Below are positions 1-11,192 of a DNA stretch of 62,000 nucleotides, one piece after another. Origin of the DNA: Zygnema cylindricum (lineage: Eukaryota > Streptophyta > Zygnematophyceae > Zygnematales > Zygnemataceae). The position numbers and the translations under genes were made by a program. The stretch's first letter is position 1. Every line of letters begins with the position of its first letter. The notes under the pieces were generated by a model. It saw only the letters and a program-made list of their open reading frames with translations. It was not told the DNA's origin and did not search any database. The stretch lies in NCBI GenBank assembly GCA_037447655.1, contig JBBHKE010002111.1, positions 139,596 to 201,595 of the forward strand, read 5' to 3'.

Positions 1-250
1 ATTGGAAACTATAACTGAAGCTGAAAATTGAACTGTAATTGAAACCGAAATTAATTGAATCTAAAATTAATCGAATCCGAAACTAATCTAAACTGAAAAT
101 AAAACTAATTGAAACTGAAACTAATCAAAAATAAATCGAAACTGAAAATAATCGAGGCTGAAGCTAATGGAAACTAAAACTGAAACTGATGGAAATTGAA
201 ACTGATGGGAAATTAAACTGAAGCTAAAACTCAAAACTAGAAAGTAAAAT
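1..250. repeat. Degenerate GAAACT-type simple repeat
   Basis: Imperfect repeats of a purine-rich unit (GAAACTGAAACTAATC and variants) run from the window start to about 245. No coding potential is visible. Positions 251-490 that follow hold nothing I recognise. Confidence 0.8.
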
Positions 251-534
251 AAAAAAAAACTGAACATTTTTTTTGTGTTTTTCAGAAACACGGGGTCGAT
301 TGGTCCGAAGCTTACGGAAAATTATTGGGAACTCTCGCTCTCTGTTCTTGTAAGTGAATTTAAAAAAAACAATGATTACTATGGTTAAAAATTCTGTTTT
401 TTTTTGTCATATATCGAAGATCCATAAGTATCAAAATTTTTGAACGATCGCTAATCATTAAATATGGGTCAATTAATCTGGATACAAAATGTTTGGAAAT
501 TGACCACTTAAGGTTTTTTCTCTCCCAAATGACT

Positions 535-775
535 ATGATCCTCCTCACTTTCGTCTTTCTCTTTCCTCTTTCTCTTTTCTTTCTCTCTTCTTTATCTCTC
601 TTTCCTTTCTCTCTTTCCTTTCTCTCTCTCTCTCTTTCCTCTTTCTCTTTTCTTTCTCTTTTCTGTCTCTCTTCTTTATCTCTCTTTCCTTTCTCTCTTT
701 CCTTTCTCTCTTTCCTTTCTCTCTCTCTCTCTTCCTTCTCTCTCCTTCCTTCTTCTCCTTTCTTGTCTTTTAATG
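535..775. repeat. CT-rich microsatellite
   Basis: Nearly pure pyrimidine tract of CTTT and CTCT units. The open frame across it encodes only Ser, Leu and Phe and is a composition artefact. Positions 780-1108 hold no recognisable feature. Confidence 0.85.
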
Positions 776-1110
776 CCTAGACCTTAACTTCAATCTCATT
801 TTTTCTCCTTCTTTGTTCCGTTCTCCCCCAAAATTAGACGTAAATAAGTGTGAAAACCTTAATTTTGGGACCCGATCTTACGTAAAAGGTTTTTTTCTCT
901 TTTTCCAGTGACGATGATTCTCATCTCCTTCCTCCCCCCCAAAGTTTTAAACCGTATTTTCCCCCCATGGATCGCGGGAGTAACAGTCTTTGTGGGGGGA
1001 ATAAACCTAATAGGAGTAGGGATGGCGGTGAGTGGCTTCTAATTTTTATTAGGTTTTCTGTTTTTTTTTTTTATTATTTTTGTTATGAATTTTGAAATAT
1101 TATGGAAGAG

Positions 1111-1375
1111 GGAGGAGTTTAGAAGTTTGAGAAGGAGAGGACTCTCATTAAAATTGACGTCACGACTTAAGACAACTCGACAAGAGGGAGAGAAATAGGG
1201 GAGAGGGAGCAGTTTAGAAGTTTGAGAAGGAGAGGACTCTCATTAAAACTGACGTCACGACTTAAGGCAATTCGACAAGAGGGAGAGGAATGGGGGAGAG
1301 GGAGGAGTTTAGAAGTTTGAGAAAGAGAGGACTCTCATTAAAACTGATGTCACGACTTAAGACAATTCGTCGTTC
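1111..1375. repeat. 95-bp tandem repeat derived from copia pol
   Basis: Three units of a 95-bp repeat, with GTTTAGAAGTTTGAGAAG recurring at 1117, 1212 and 1307. The reverse complement of the unit matches the integrase-to-reverse-transcriptase linker of the downstream copia copy at about 7760-7835. The array therefore looks like a minisatellite grown from retrotransposon coding sequence. It abuts the minus-strand copia remnant, in which this linker would be the next segment. Confidence 0.75.
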
Positions 1376-1379
1376 GTTC

Positions 1380-4300
1380 AAGATCTAGATTCGATATGCC
1401 TTTGATTCGGTTGCAAAACAGACGAGGACGCTGAATACAACCGAATATACGAAGGTGGGAAACGTTCGGTTTAAATCCCGTCCATGCTTCGTAAGGGGTT
1501 TTTCTAGGAAGGGCGGAGATTGCTGAAAGATTTCGTAAGTAATTTGCAGTGGTGATAGATTTTGCCCAGAAGTTTGTAGGCCGGGCAGTGAAATGTAGCT
1601 TGGACCTGGCCATGTTGACAACTGTACGATTATACCTTTCAAAAACCTCGTTTTGCTGCGGCGTATGGGCAACCGTGGATTGATGAATAATTCCATGAAT
1701 GCTAAGGAATCGCGAGAATTCGGTGGAGAAACACCCCATCGTCGGCGACATTTGATTCAACGGTCAAGGGTATTTTCAACGAGGGACTTCTAGTCTTAAA
1801 CTTTGAAACGTATCGATTTTCGGCGAAGTAGGAAAAGATGACAGCCGGGGCCATCAATGAATGTTACAAAATATAGAGCGCCTATATGACTTGGAACAAA
1901 CATGGGACCACAGAGATCGAAGTGGACTAATGTGAGGGGACCGTCAGATTTTGAGGTGGAAGTTGGAAAAGACGGACGCGTTAATTTTCCCTGGACGCAT
2001 CCTGAACAAAAAGGTAGATTTTTTGGTAAAAATGGATCGAGGCCATTGACAAGGCCCTTGCTTAAAGCTTGCAGACTAGAGGTGAAAGATGGCCATATCT
2101 GAGATGCCATCGTGGGAATGAATGAGGAGATGGTGATGTAGCATAGTTGGCATATCCGGCAGATTGAAATTGGGATAGGATATAGATAGATCCAGATTTG
2201 ATGCCAAGTCCCACTTGAGCGTGAGTTGAAGAAAAGAACGTAACAGTTGTTGTGGAAAAAACAGCAGTGGCGCCTTGAATAAGGGCGGCGCCATCGAAGA
2301 AAAGGTTCTTTTTCAATTCGGGAAGAAAAAAGACATGAGAAAGGGTTATTGGTGATGTCACGTTTGGGCGGGTGACAGGGGAAATTTGCCGATATGGGTG
2401 GCCGTCAATGCGGCATTGTTACCAAGTAATATCGTCATGGGAGAATTTAGTGGCGATATAGATGTAAACCAATCAAAGCGTGATGATAAGTGATGTGACG
2501 CTCTTGAGTCTACAATCCAAGAATCGGTTTGTATGAGTGGATCGGCGACCTCGGATATGACTCGGGCGAATCCGTAATCAGACTGTGTTGGCTGATATCG
2601 AACAGTCGGTAAATGTCCAGCGACAGCTAGAGGGGAATTGTAAGGATAAGTATTGTACGGCTAAACGGTAGACGAAGGTTGAGTATATTCGCCAAGAGGA
2701 GCATTGTTGTATCTATGTGAATAGGGATAAGAGAAAGGATTTGTCGACGCGAAAATTTGCACGGACGACCGGTTGAATCGCTTGTGCAGTAGAAGCGTGA
2801 CCATAATAATTGTCGCGGCCACCTTGGCGGCCACATCCACCTGTACGACCAGGACCTCCTTGACGGTCATGGTCCTTCTTACGTTTAAGAGCAAGACAGT
2901 TGTCAATGACGTGGTCAAGTTCGCGACAATAGCGATAGGAGGAAATCTTAGATGGCCGAGTGGACGGATGATATGTCGCCAAGGCGACACAGGGAGACAA
3001 ATTCTGCTTTGTCTCTTCATGTACCAGACTGGTGGTGAGAGACGAAATAGTAATTGCTCTCGTATACCGTGGTGTGAGAACTAAATAGTAATAACGACAG
3101 AAGAGTTGTCGATGGATGAAATGAAGGCAGAGTAAGAGGGCAGCAGTCCTCCCAAGATCGCAGTAGTAATATCTTTGTTAGATACTGTAGAGTTGATGTT
3201 GCGCAAGCGACCGGCAAAAGATTTGATGGTGTGTATGTATTGCAGGATACTATCAAAAAGAGGAAGTTTCTACGACGAGAGAAGTTGCCGACAAAGTAGG
3301 AGTTTGTTGGACAAGGATTGGTTTTTGTACGCACAGGTCAATAAATTCCAAGCATTTCCAAGCGTAGTGAGCAAAACTAGCGTCACAGATGAGGCCAAGT
3401 TGGAAAGCTCAAAGCAAAACCAATCGCAGGCCCTCTCATTGCAAGTATCCAGGCAGTTTGGTGGCAGCATCGGAAGGTTCTGCCTCGCTTTGGCTAATAA
3501 TTGACCAAAGATTCTCCCACCTCAAAAGGTGCTCGATCTGATACTTCCATCCATAGAAGTCCGAGCCATTAAATTTAGCAACGGACACAAAAGTATTTCT
3601 TAATTGTATCAAAAAATACAGGGCAGTCATTTAAATAGAATAGAGGAAGTCATAGATGTGGTTTTTCAAGATCTAGAGAGCTTGTGTGACCTGAAGGTAT
3701 TGGCTCTTTTGCCGAAAAGGCAAAAGTGAGATCTAGTTGTTCATGAGAGCTAAGGATAAGATCTATTTGTCAAGCACTACAAAGCACAGTCTGCGCTCAA
3801 GAGAAAAAAAAAGACAGAAAGTAGAAACAAAACTCAAGAGCAGAACCAATCGGAAAAGCGCCTCTCATTCGAAAGTATCCAGGCGGGTTTGGTGGCAGCA
3901 TCGGTTCTGCCAGCTTTGGCTAATAATTGACAGAGATTCTCCCACCTCAAAGGTGTCGTCGATACCATCCATAGGGTCGAGCCATTAAATTTAACGGAGA
4001 CAAAGTGTTTTAATTGTATCAAAAATAAAAAGGGCTTCATTTAATAAAATAGGGGAAGTCATGGATGTGGTTTTCAAGATCTGTAGAGCTTTGGTGACCT
4101 GAAAGGTTACGGCTCTTTGCCGAAAAAGGCAAAAGTGAGATCATAGTTGTTAGTGAGAGCTAAGGATAAGATCTTTTCAAGCACTACAAAGCTACAGTCT
4201 CCGCTTCAAGAGAAGAAAACAAAAGACAGAAAGTAGAAACATAAAACTCAAACTAAGATAAAACGGAAAAACAAGAAACCAGGGCTAAGTAGATACCATA

Positions 4301-4392
4301 GGCTAGAATGCTATAACTAGCTAGATAACGCAAACTAGAATACCAGTTCGCGTTATTAACAAGGTAGAGCTATTCTAAAGATTCTAACAAAA
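1380..4392 (-). mobile_element. Decayed Ty1/copia retrotransposon, minus strand
   Basis: Read on the minus strand from 4392: LTR-like sequence beginning TGTTAGAATC, a gag start (FNGSDFYGW near 3570), a CCHC knuckle (CRELDHVIDNC near 2900), a protease relic (VDSRASHH near 2510), the GAG-pre-integrase zinc site and part of the integrase core. Each piece has a close match in the copia copy at 4804-10285. The protease active site reads DSRA where the other copy has DSGA. Frames are broken many times. Reverse transcriptase, RNase H and the second LTR are absent; the element stops at the 95-bp minisatellite. It is a dead copy. Confidence 0.9.
3411..4220. repeat. Direct duplication of LTR/gag-start segment
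   Basis: About 400 bp containing the gag start and the end of the LTR occurs twice in tandem inside the minus-strand copia copy (roughly 3411-3830 and 3831-4220). Both copies contain GATTCTCCCACCTCAAA and the two share a long run of matching landmarks. The second copy carries many 1-bp deletions. Confidence 0.75.
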
Positions 4393-4803
4393 TAAATAAG
4401 TTTAACAATCTGTGAAGAGGTAAAGGATTGGATGGAAGAGGACTAGAGATGGTTCTGGGGTGGGAAAATAAAGGGGGAAGATTGAGAGGAGAGGCAAAGG
4501 CAGTGGCAGCAAGAATGGAGGGGAAAAAAGGCGAAATGATAGAGAGAGGTTCGGTTGGCGGAAAGGCGATGACGGTAGGAGACGAAAAAGGAAGAGGGAT
4601 GGAATAGATTAGTTTGTTAAAGAGGGGAGTGTCCTCGAATGTGACGTTGCGACTGAGTACAACTTAGCGTTCTTAAATCAACCATATTCAACACACTTTA
4701 AATTCAGCGAAGTAGCTGACCAAATATTCAATATTCGCAAGACTGCGCCTTTGTTGTTAGGTGTAAGATCTTTGGTCTAGGCGACGCTCTCGAACACTAG
4801 AAG
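4393..4803. other. Purine-rich retrotransposon-linker fragment
   Basis: The stretch between the two copia copies is purine-rich. Near 4615-4665 it resembles the reverse complement of the copia integrase-RT linker. No gene is supported here. It is probably debris of a third copia copy. Confidence 0.4.
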
Positions 4804-5326
4804 TGTTTAAACTCTTCTTTTGTTAGAACCTTCAGACTAGCTCCATTTATTATAATGCAAACTGTTTTCCAGTTATGCATTCAGCCAGTTATAGCATTCT
4901 AGCCTACCATACCAGCCTTAGCTTCTTGTTTTTGTATTTTGTTTAGTTTTTAGTTTCAATTTTTTTTTTCTGCTTTCTATTTTATTTCTGTTTTCTTCTC
5001 CTGGCAATTCTTAGAAACACAAGTTGAAGCTCCTGTAGTTTCTGACACAGATTTGACACAGATTTGATCCATTTGACACAGATTTGATCCTTAGCTCTCA
5101 CTGACAACTAAAGATCTCAATCTTGCCCTTTCGGCAAAAGAGTCAAGTGACCTTTCAGGGTCACATGAGCTCACTAGATCTTTAAAAGCCACACTCGTGA
5201 CTTTTCCTATTCTACTTAAATGACTGCCTTGTATTTCTCCAATTTATCAAGAAATACAATTTGTCTCTTTTTACCTTTTGTCCTTTTCTGTATTACTTCC
5301 ATCCTACTTTGTCTTCTCCCATGTCA
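4804..5326 (+). repeat. 5' LTR of copia element
   Basis: Begins TGTTTAAACTCTTC and matches 9781-10276 in order along its length, with small indels. It contains an extra internal duplication of GACACAGATTTG near 5045-5090. Similarity to the 3' copy runs through the gag ATG at 5321, so the exact LTR end is uncertain. TGTCATCA at 5323-5330 region would give a terminal CA. No standard initiator-Met tRNA primer site is visible after it. Confidence 0.75.
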
Positions 5327-6120
5327 TCAAACGCTATAGGTTATGGGCCTTTCAATGCTCAATCCAACACCGTAGCAAAATTCAACGGCACGGACTTTTA
5401 CGGATGGAAGTTTCAAATTGAGCACCTTTTGCGGCGGGAGAAATTTTGGACTATTATTAGTGGAAGTGAGGCAGAACCTTCAGACGCTACCGCCAAACCT
5501 GCCTGGCTCCTTCGCAATGAAGAGGCGCTTTCGCGATTGGTTGTCGCTTTTGAACCTTCCCAACTTGGACTCATCCGTGACGCTAGCTCTGCTCATGACG
5601 CCTAGAAAGACGCCTGGAAACTTCTGACAAATGCCTACGAAATCCGATCTTGGTCAAACAAACTTCTCCTTCGCCGACAACTAATTTCTTCTCGGAAACT
5701 TCCCTCCAAAAGTATGCTGGACTACATCCAGAATATCAAATCTCTGGCTGGTCATCTGAAGAGTATCGGCTCTGCCGTCAGCGATGAAGATATTATTACG
5801 GCGATCTTAGGAGGACTGTCGTCCTCTTATGCCGTCTTTATTTCATCAATCGACACCTCCTCTGTCCCTGTCACAATTCCATCTCTCACCACCAGTTTGG
5901 TGCATGAAGAGACAAACAAAATCGCCACCCATCTGGTGTCTCTCTGGGGCTTATCAACCGCCCAACAATCCACCAAAAGATCTCCTCCTGTCACTATTGG
6001 CGAACCCGATTGCCAACCTGACCATGTGATAGATAATTGTCCTGCCCTCAAATGTAAGCAAGACCGACAGGGAAATCCTGGTCGTACAGGTGGACGTCTG
6101 ATTGCCGCGAACCTGACCAT
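5321..6120 (+). pseudogene. Copia gag (broken)
   Basis: Starts at ATG 5321. The N-terminus has the copia gag signature FNGTDFYGWKFQIEHLL and the later segment has a UBN2-like pattern (MLDYIQNIKSLAGHL, ILGGLSSSY). An in-frame TAG at 5603-5605 sits where a Trp codon is plausible, between HDA and KDAWKLL, so one base change may have stopped the frame. After the stop the same frame continues to about 6124. The CCHC region is duplicated (about 6020-6110 and 6113-6200), and only the downstream copy joins cleanly to protease. In an intact element Gag would form the particle that packages the RNA. Confidence 0.88.
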
Positions 6121-7716
6121 GTGATAGACAATTGTCCTGCCCTCAAACGTAAGCAGGACCGACAGGGAAATCCTGGTCGTACAGGTGGACGTGGACGCCA
6201 GAGTGGCCGCGGCCTTTATCATGGTCACGCCTCTACGGCTGAAGCAATTCTCCCGGTCGCCCCTAAACATTTCGCGCCGACAAATCCTTTCAACTATTTT
6301 ACTACACCTGGATACGTCAATCCTCCTCCTGGCGAATATTCTCAACCGTCACCCATCGCCCAGCCGTACACCAATTATCATTACAGTTCAACTCCATCTG
6401 TCGCTGGACAATTTCCGGCTGTCCCACATGCTTCACCACCACCTGACTTTGGATTTGCCCTCGTCACATCCGCGATACCCGATCCTCTCATCCCACACGA
6501 CTCTTGGATCGTAGACTCCGGAGCGTCCCACCATTTATCCTCACGCTCCGATTGGTACACAACAATATCGCCGCTTCATTCTCCCATGACGATTTTATTT
6601 CGCAACAATGCCGCCTTAACGGCCACTCATATCAGTCAAATCTCCACTGTCGGCCCAAATGTGACATCACCCATTATCCTTTCTCACGTCCTGCTCGTTC
6701 ATGGACTGAAAAAGAATCTTTTTTCCGTTGGCGCCGCCTTTCATCAAGGCGCCACTGCTGTCTTTTCCACTACTACTGTCACATTCTTGTCATCTACTCA
6801 AGCGCAAGTAGGTCTTGGAATCAAGTCCGGATCTATATACATACTATCCCATTTCCAATCCGTTGGATCTGCCAGCCTTGCTATATCCCAGTCACCGCAA
6901 TCGTTCCTACGATGGCACCTCCGATATGGCCATCTTTCCGCCTCCAGCCTGCAAACATTAAGCAAAGGCCTTGTCGACGGCCTAGATTCATTTACACACA
7001 AAACTCTACCATTTTGCTCTGGATGCGTCCAAGGAAAACTAACTCGTCCGTCCTTTCCATCTTCAACTTTTAAATCTGACGGTCCCCTTACATTAGTCCA
7101 CTCGGATCTCTGTGGCCCCATGTCTGTACAGAGTCACACTGGCGCCCTATATTTCGTAACGTTCATTGATGACGCTACACGCTTTTGCCACCTTTTTCTC
7201 CTTCGTCGAAAATCCGACACATTTCACAAGTTTCAAGAATATAAGTCGCTTGTCGAAATTTCCCTTGACTGTCGAATCAAATGTCTCAGAACCGACAATG
7301 GAGGAGAGTATTTTTCCACAGACTTTTCACGATTCCTTACCAATCATGGTATCATTCACCAATCGACGGTTGCCCATACGCCACAGCAAAATGGGGTTTC
7401 CGAAAGATTTAACTGTACAGTTGTCAGCATGGCCAGATCCATGCTACACTTCGGTGCCTTGCCGACAAACTTTTGGGCAGAATCCGTCACAACTGCCAAC
7501 TATTTATGTAATCTTTCTCCAACCTCCGCAGTTCTTGGAAAGACTCCTTACGTAATCTTTCTCCAACCTCCGCGGTTCTTGGAAAGACTCCTTACGAAGC
7601 CTGGACAGGAGTTAAACCGAACGTTTCCCACCTCCGTATATTCGGTTGTACCGCATGGGTTAAAAACCTCACTCCGGCCAGCAAATGGGAGAGCCGAGCC
7701 AAATCGGGCATCTTAG
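6121..7716 (+). pseudogene. Copia pol: zinc knuckle, protease, integrase (broken at end)
   Basis: A 531-codon open frame. Domains in order: knuckle remnant (HVIDNCPALK at the upstream edge), a basic RGRQSGRG stretch, a Pro-rich linker, aspartic protease with WIVDSGASHHLSS, GAG-pre-integrase HHCC site (RWHLRYGHLS then CSGCVQGK), and the integrase core with acidic residues in HSDLCGP, RTDNGGEY and the E of NGVSERFN. A 47-bp direct duplication at about 7507-7600 shifts the frame, so the integrase C-terminus is scrambled. Positions 7717-8243 are the low-complexity linker to reverse transcriptase, with pieces in more than one frame. Confidence 0.92.
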
Positions 7717-8243
7717 TCGGTTTTGCCACCGAATCCAAGGCATACCGAATTTGGCTCTCTAACGAACGTCGAATCATCCTCAGTCGTGACATCAGTTTTA
7801 ATGAGACGCCTCTCCTTCTCAAACTTCTAACTTGCTCCCCTAGTTCTCTTCCTCCTCCTCTCTCTCCTGCCCTGGCAGCACCTTCTTCATCCCCAATATC
7901 CATCATTAACCCTGCCAATCCTCCCCATTCTGTCACTCTTTCTTCCCTCTCCCATCCTTCTCTCCTTCTCGCGGCCTCCACACTCATCTGAACAACTTCA
8001 AAGAGCAATTTACCATTCTCCCCTCCCAACCTCCCTCGGACAAGTTCAGATCCATACTCTCTTTCGCCAGTCAATCCAAATGCCCCACCCTACGTCATTA
8101 CAGAAGGCGAGTCTGCTCCTTCTACTGCAGCCCTTGTTTTTCCCATCCGCAAAAGTGAACGAATTCAAGCTCGACAGGTTCGCGAAGCAAATGGCGCAGC
8201 CAACATTGCCACAGTCGATGTCCCTCAATCATTTTCAGCCGCC

Positions 8244-9233
8244 ATGAATGGACCAAATGCTGCCTCTTGGAAAGAAGCCACGGATGCTGAATTTGCATCT
8301 TTGCAAAAAAATCGCACTTGGGAACTCACCTCCCTTCCACAAGGGCGAAAGGTCATTGGCTCCAAGTGGGTTTTTCGCCTGAAAACCAAGGCAGATGGAT
8401 CCCTTGACCGCTACAAAGCTCGCTTTGTTGCCAAGGGCTTCTTACAGAAAGAAGGGGTTGATTTCACTGAAACCTACACCCCTGTGGCAAAATTCACCTC
8501 CATTCGCATACTCCTCTCTCTAGTTGCTGCTCGTGACTGGCACGTCCATCACATGGACGTCCAGACAGCCTTCCTCTACGGCACACTAACGGAAGAAATA
8601 TTTCTCCGCCAACCGGAAGGATATGTGGCACCGGGTACCGAGCACCTCGTCTGTCGACTGCTCAAATCACTCTACGCACTGAAACATGCACCTCGTGTCT
8701 GGAACAAACACCTAGAGGCAATTCTTCTCAAAGAAGGTTTTCACAAACTTGATGCGGACTTCGGCCTTTTCCTGCGAGGTAACGAAGAGTCTCTAGTAAT
8801 TTTAGTCATCTATGTCGATGACCTTCTTCTGGCTAGTCCCTCAATCTCCCTCATTAATCTCATCAAAAGCATGCTCAACCTTCACTTCTCCATGACTGAC
8901 TTAGGAGAAGTAGAATATTGCCCTGGCATTTTTGTGGGTCGAGACAGACCCTCCAAAACCTTATTCCTTTCCCAAGAAAAATATATCACTGAGGTCCTAA
9001 ACAGATTTTCTATGTCAGACTGCAATCCCATTTCTACTCCATTAGATCCCAATGTCAAACTGGTCAAAAACTCCGGTGGGCCTGTCCCCGGAGCAACACA
9101 TGAGCTGTATCGTTCTATTGTTGGCAGTCTCATGTATGCTATGACGGGAACCCGTCCGGACATAGCAGTGGCGGTCGGCCAACTCAGCCAATTTGTTTCA
9201 AATCCATCAGCCGATCACCTCCTTGCCGCCTAG
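8244..9233 (+). pseudogene. Copia reverse transcriptase segment
   Basis: A 329-codon open frame of the RVT_2 family. It begins in MNGPNAASWKEATDAEF, continues through GSKWVFRLKTKADG, YKARFVAKGF, MDVQTAFLYG and the catalytic YVDD box (VILVIYVDDLLLASP), and ends in the connection region (SIVGSLMYAMTGTRPDI). It stops at TAG 9231, where other copia elements continue into RVLRYLQGT; that text does follow the stop here in frame. The catalytic core looks undamaged. The stop is probably a single substitution. Confidence 0.93.
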
Positions 9234-9767
9234 AGAGTTCTCCGGTACCTTCAAGGAACCAAGACCCTCAAGCTCACCTTCACTGGCTCCTCTTCCCCTC
9301 ATCTGGTTGGTTTCTGTGATGCGGACTGGGGGGGCGACTTGGACTCTCGACGCTCGACAACTGGTGTGTGTTTTTCCCTCCACGGTGCCCTCATTTCCTG
9401 GGCTTCCAAGAAGCAGCCGACGGTTGCTCTTTCCTCCACCGAATCAGAGTACATGGCTGCCACCCATGCCACGAAAGAGACGATCTGGTTGCGTTTCCTC
9501 CTCGCCAGTCTTCAGTCTCCTCAACCTTCCGCCACTGTTATCTTCAACGACTCCCAAGGTGCCCTTGCCCTCATGGGCAACCCCGTACATCACCGGAGGA
9601 CCAAACACATCGACATTCAGTTTCACTTCACTCGTAATGCCATTGCGGCAGGCACTGTCAACTTCACCTACTGTCCCACTTCCAAGCTGCTGGCTAACTT
9701 CCTGACTAAGGCACTTGCTCGGCCTCAGTTCGAACTTCATCTATCCTCTTCCGGCCTTCGATTCTAA
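9234..9767 (+). pseudogene. Copia RNase H segment
   Basis: After the stop at 9231 the frame reads RVLRYLQGTKTLKL, then passes into the RNase H domain: SRRSTTGVCF, GALISWASKKQ, SSTESEYMA, NDSQGALALM and RTKHIDIQFHF, ending at TAA 9765-9767. Conserved acidic residues in STESEY and NDSQGA are present. At least one frame change lies between 9290 and 9345. Confidence 0.9.
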
Positions 9768-9780
9768 CCAAGAGGGGGGG
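9768..9780 (+). promoter_or_regulatory. Polypurine tract of copia element
   Basis: AAGAGGGGGGG lies immediately before the TGTTGAAA start of the 3' LTR. This is the expected position and composition of the plus-strand primer site. Confidence 0.75.
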
Positions 9781-10276
9781 TGTTGAAATTCTTCCTTTGT
9801 TAGAATCTTCAGACTAGCTCCATTTTTGTTAATAACGCAAACTGGTATTCCAGTTTGCGTTATCTAGCTAGTTATAGCATTCTAGCCTACGATACCAGCC
9901 TAGCTTGATTTTTTGTTTTCCGCTTAGTTCTTAGTTTCAGTTTCCTTTTTCTACTTTCTATTTTATTTCTGTTTTCTTCTCCTGGCACTTCTTAGAAATG
10001 CACGCTGAAGCTCTTGTAGTCCCTGACACAGATTTGATCCTTAGCTCTCACTGACAACTAAGGATCTCAATCTTGCCCTTTCGGCAAAAGAGTCAAGTGA
10101 CCTTTCAGAGTCACATGAGCTCACTAGATTCTGAAAAGCCACACTCGTGACTTTTCCTATTCTACTTAAATGACTGCCTTGTATTCCTTCAATCGATCAA
10201 GAAATACAATTTGTCTCCTTTTACCTTTTGTCCTTTTCATTACTTTCATCCTACTTTGTCTCCTGCCATGTCATCA
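9781..10276 (+). repeat. 3' LTR of copia element
   Basis: Starts TGTTGAAATTC right after the polypurine tract and is collinear with 4804-5326. It contains a strong internal inverted sequence (AACGCAAACTGG...CCAGTTTGCGTT at about 9835-9862). Its right border merges with a truncated TIR element through the shared octamer ACGCTATA. Confidence 0.8.
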
Positions 10277-10277
10277 A

Positions 10278-10452
10278 ACGCTATAATATCGGCACCCCAA
10301 AATTTTGACATTGATACCTTAAATATAATAAATTACACTATTTAAGGACGTGGACCATAATCTGCCACGTCTCCCGGGACTAAATTAGAATGAATGACGC
10401 TAATTTTTTCCTTACACTAATAATTTCTATACGCTAATAACGATTCAAGGTG
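10278..10452 (-). mobile_element. Truncated pogo-type MITE
   Basis: Ends at 10452 with the family end (reverse complement CACCTTGAATCGTTATTAGC) followed by TA. Internally it matches the 199-bp MITE at 54198-54396 in reverse orientation, including GACGTGG...CCACGTC and CACCCCAAAATTTTGACA. The other inverted end is missing, lost at the junction with the copia LTR. Confidence 0.8.
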
Positions 10453-11192
10453 TAGTGGATCGCTAGGTTTACGAATATGAGTATCCTTAAGCCACATAAG
10501 CAGTCAAAACCAGAAAAATATACATATATGCTGTCTATGTTTGTGTTTGTTATGGTATGCTATTTTGCTGCTATTTCCATTCTTGTGATTCCTGTTAATG
10601 TATCTTATTGGCATGCCCTTAGTTGTGTATCAGTTTCTTTCCCACTATCTCTCCTTTTAGTTTGTTCCACCTGAATTCTGTTTTCCAGTATCGTTTTTGC
10701 CTTTCATATTTTATTCTCATGTACTTAGATGGTTTACCATCGTGCTTTCTTATTGAGACGTGTCATTATACATACTGCATAGTAAAGTATCACACAACAA
10801 ATCACTGACGCATCCATTATCGACCTATGATTCGACAACATAGAGACGGCACTTCTACAACGACGATAAACTCCCTGACTTCTCTAAGCAGTTTCTTTTA
10901 AAAACTCAAAATAAAGCACAGAAGATCAAAAACATGTGACCATACTTGGATCCATACAGTTGACAAGGCGAAATATATCTTCCAAAATTCCTTTTCTTAA
11001 GAGGAACAAATAAACATGAATACAAAAAAGTTGAACCAGGCATTTTTCACATAAGCTAATGACATCGTATCAGAGTCAACAATAGCGTACAAAAGGATTT
11101 ACATACACACTCCTATTTTTGCCTCTCTTACTTCTAAATACTACATATAAATACAATCCACGCTTCAAATAAAAACCAACATTCTTCCATAA
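10453..11192. other. Intergenic stretch downstream of the DUF3754 gene
   Basis: AT-rich sequence between the repeat block and the last exon of the minus-strand gene; it should contain that gene's 3' untranslated region. Short open frames such as 10477-10674 are hydrophobic by composition only. No other feature seen. Confidence 0.4.

Larger units (their letters stand above)
4804..10285 (+). mobile_element. Ty1/copia LTR retrotransposon, near full length but broken
   Basis: Order is LTR, gag with CCHC knuckle, protease, integrase, reverse transcriptase, RNase H, polypurine tract, LTR. Integrase before reverse transcriptase is the diagnostic copia order. Premature stops at 5605 and 9231, a duplicated CCHC segment and a 47-bp duplication in integrase mean it cannot make a full polyprotein. 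The 3' LTR runs into a truncated DNA element at about 10278, so target duplications cannot be checked. Confidence 0.92.

Noticed and set aside
10477-10674. 65-codon hydrophobic plus-strand frame
   Set aside because: AT-rich intergenic sequence with no motif and no splice or promoter support.
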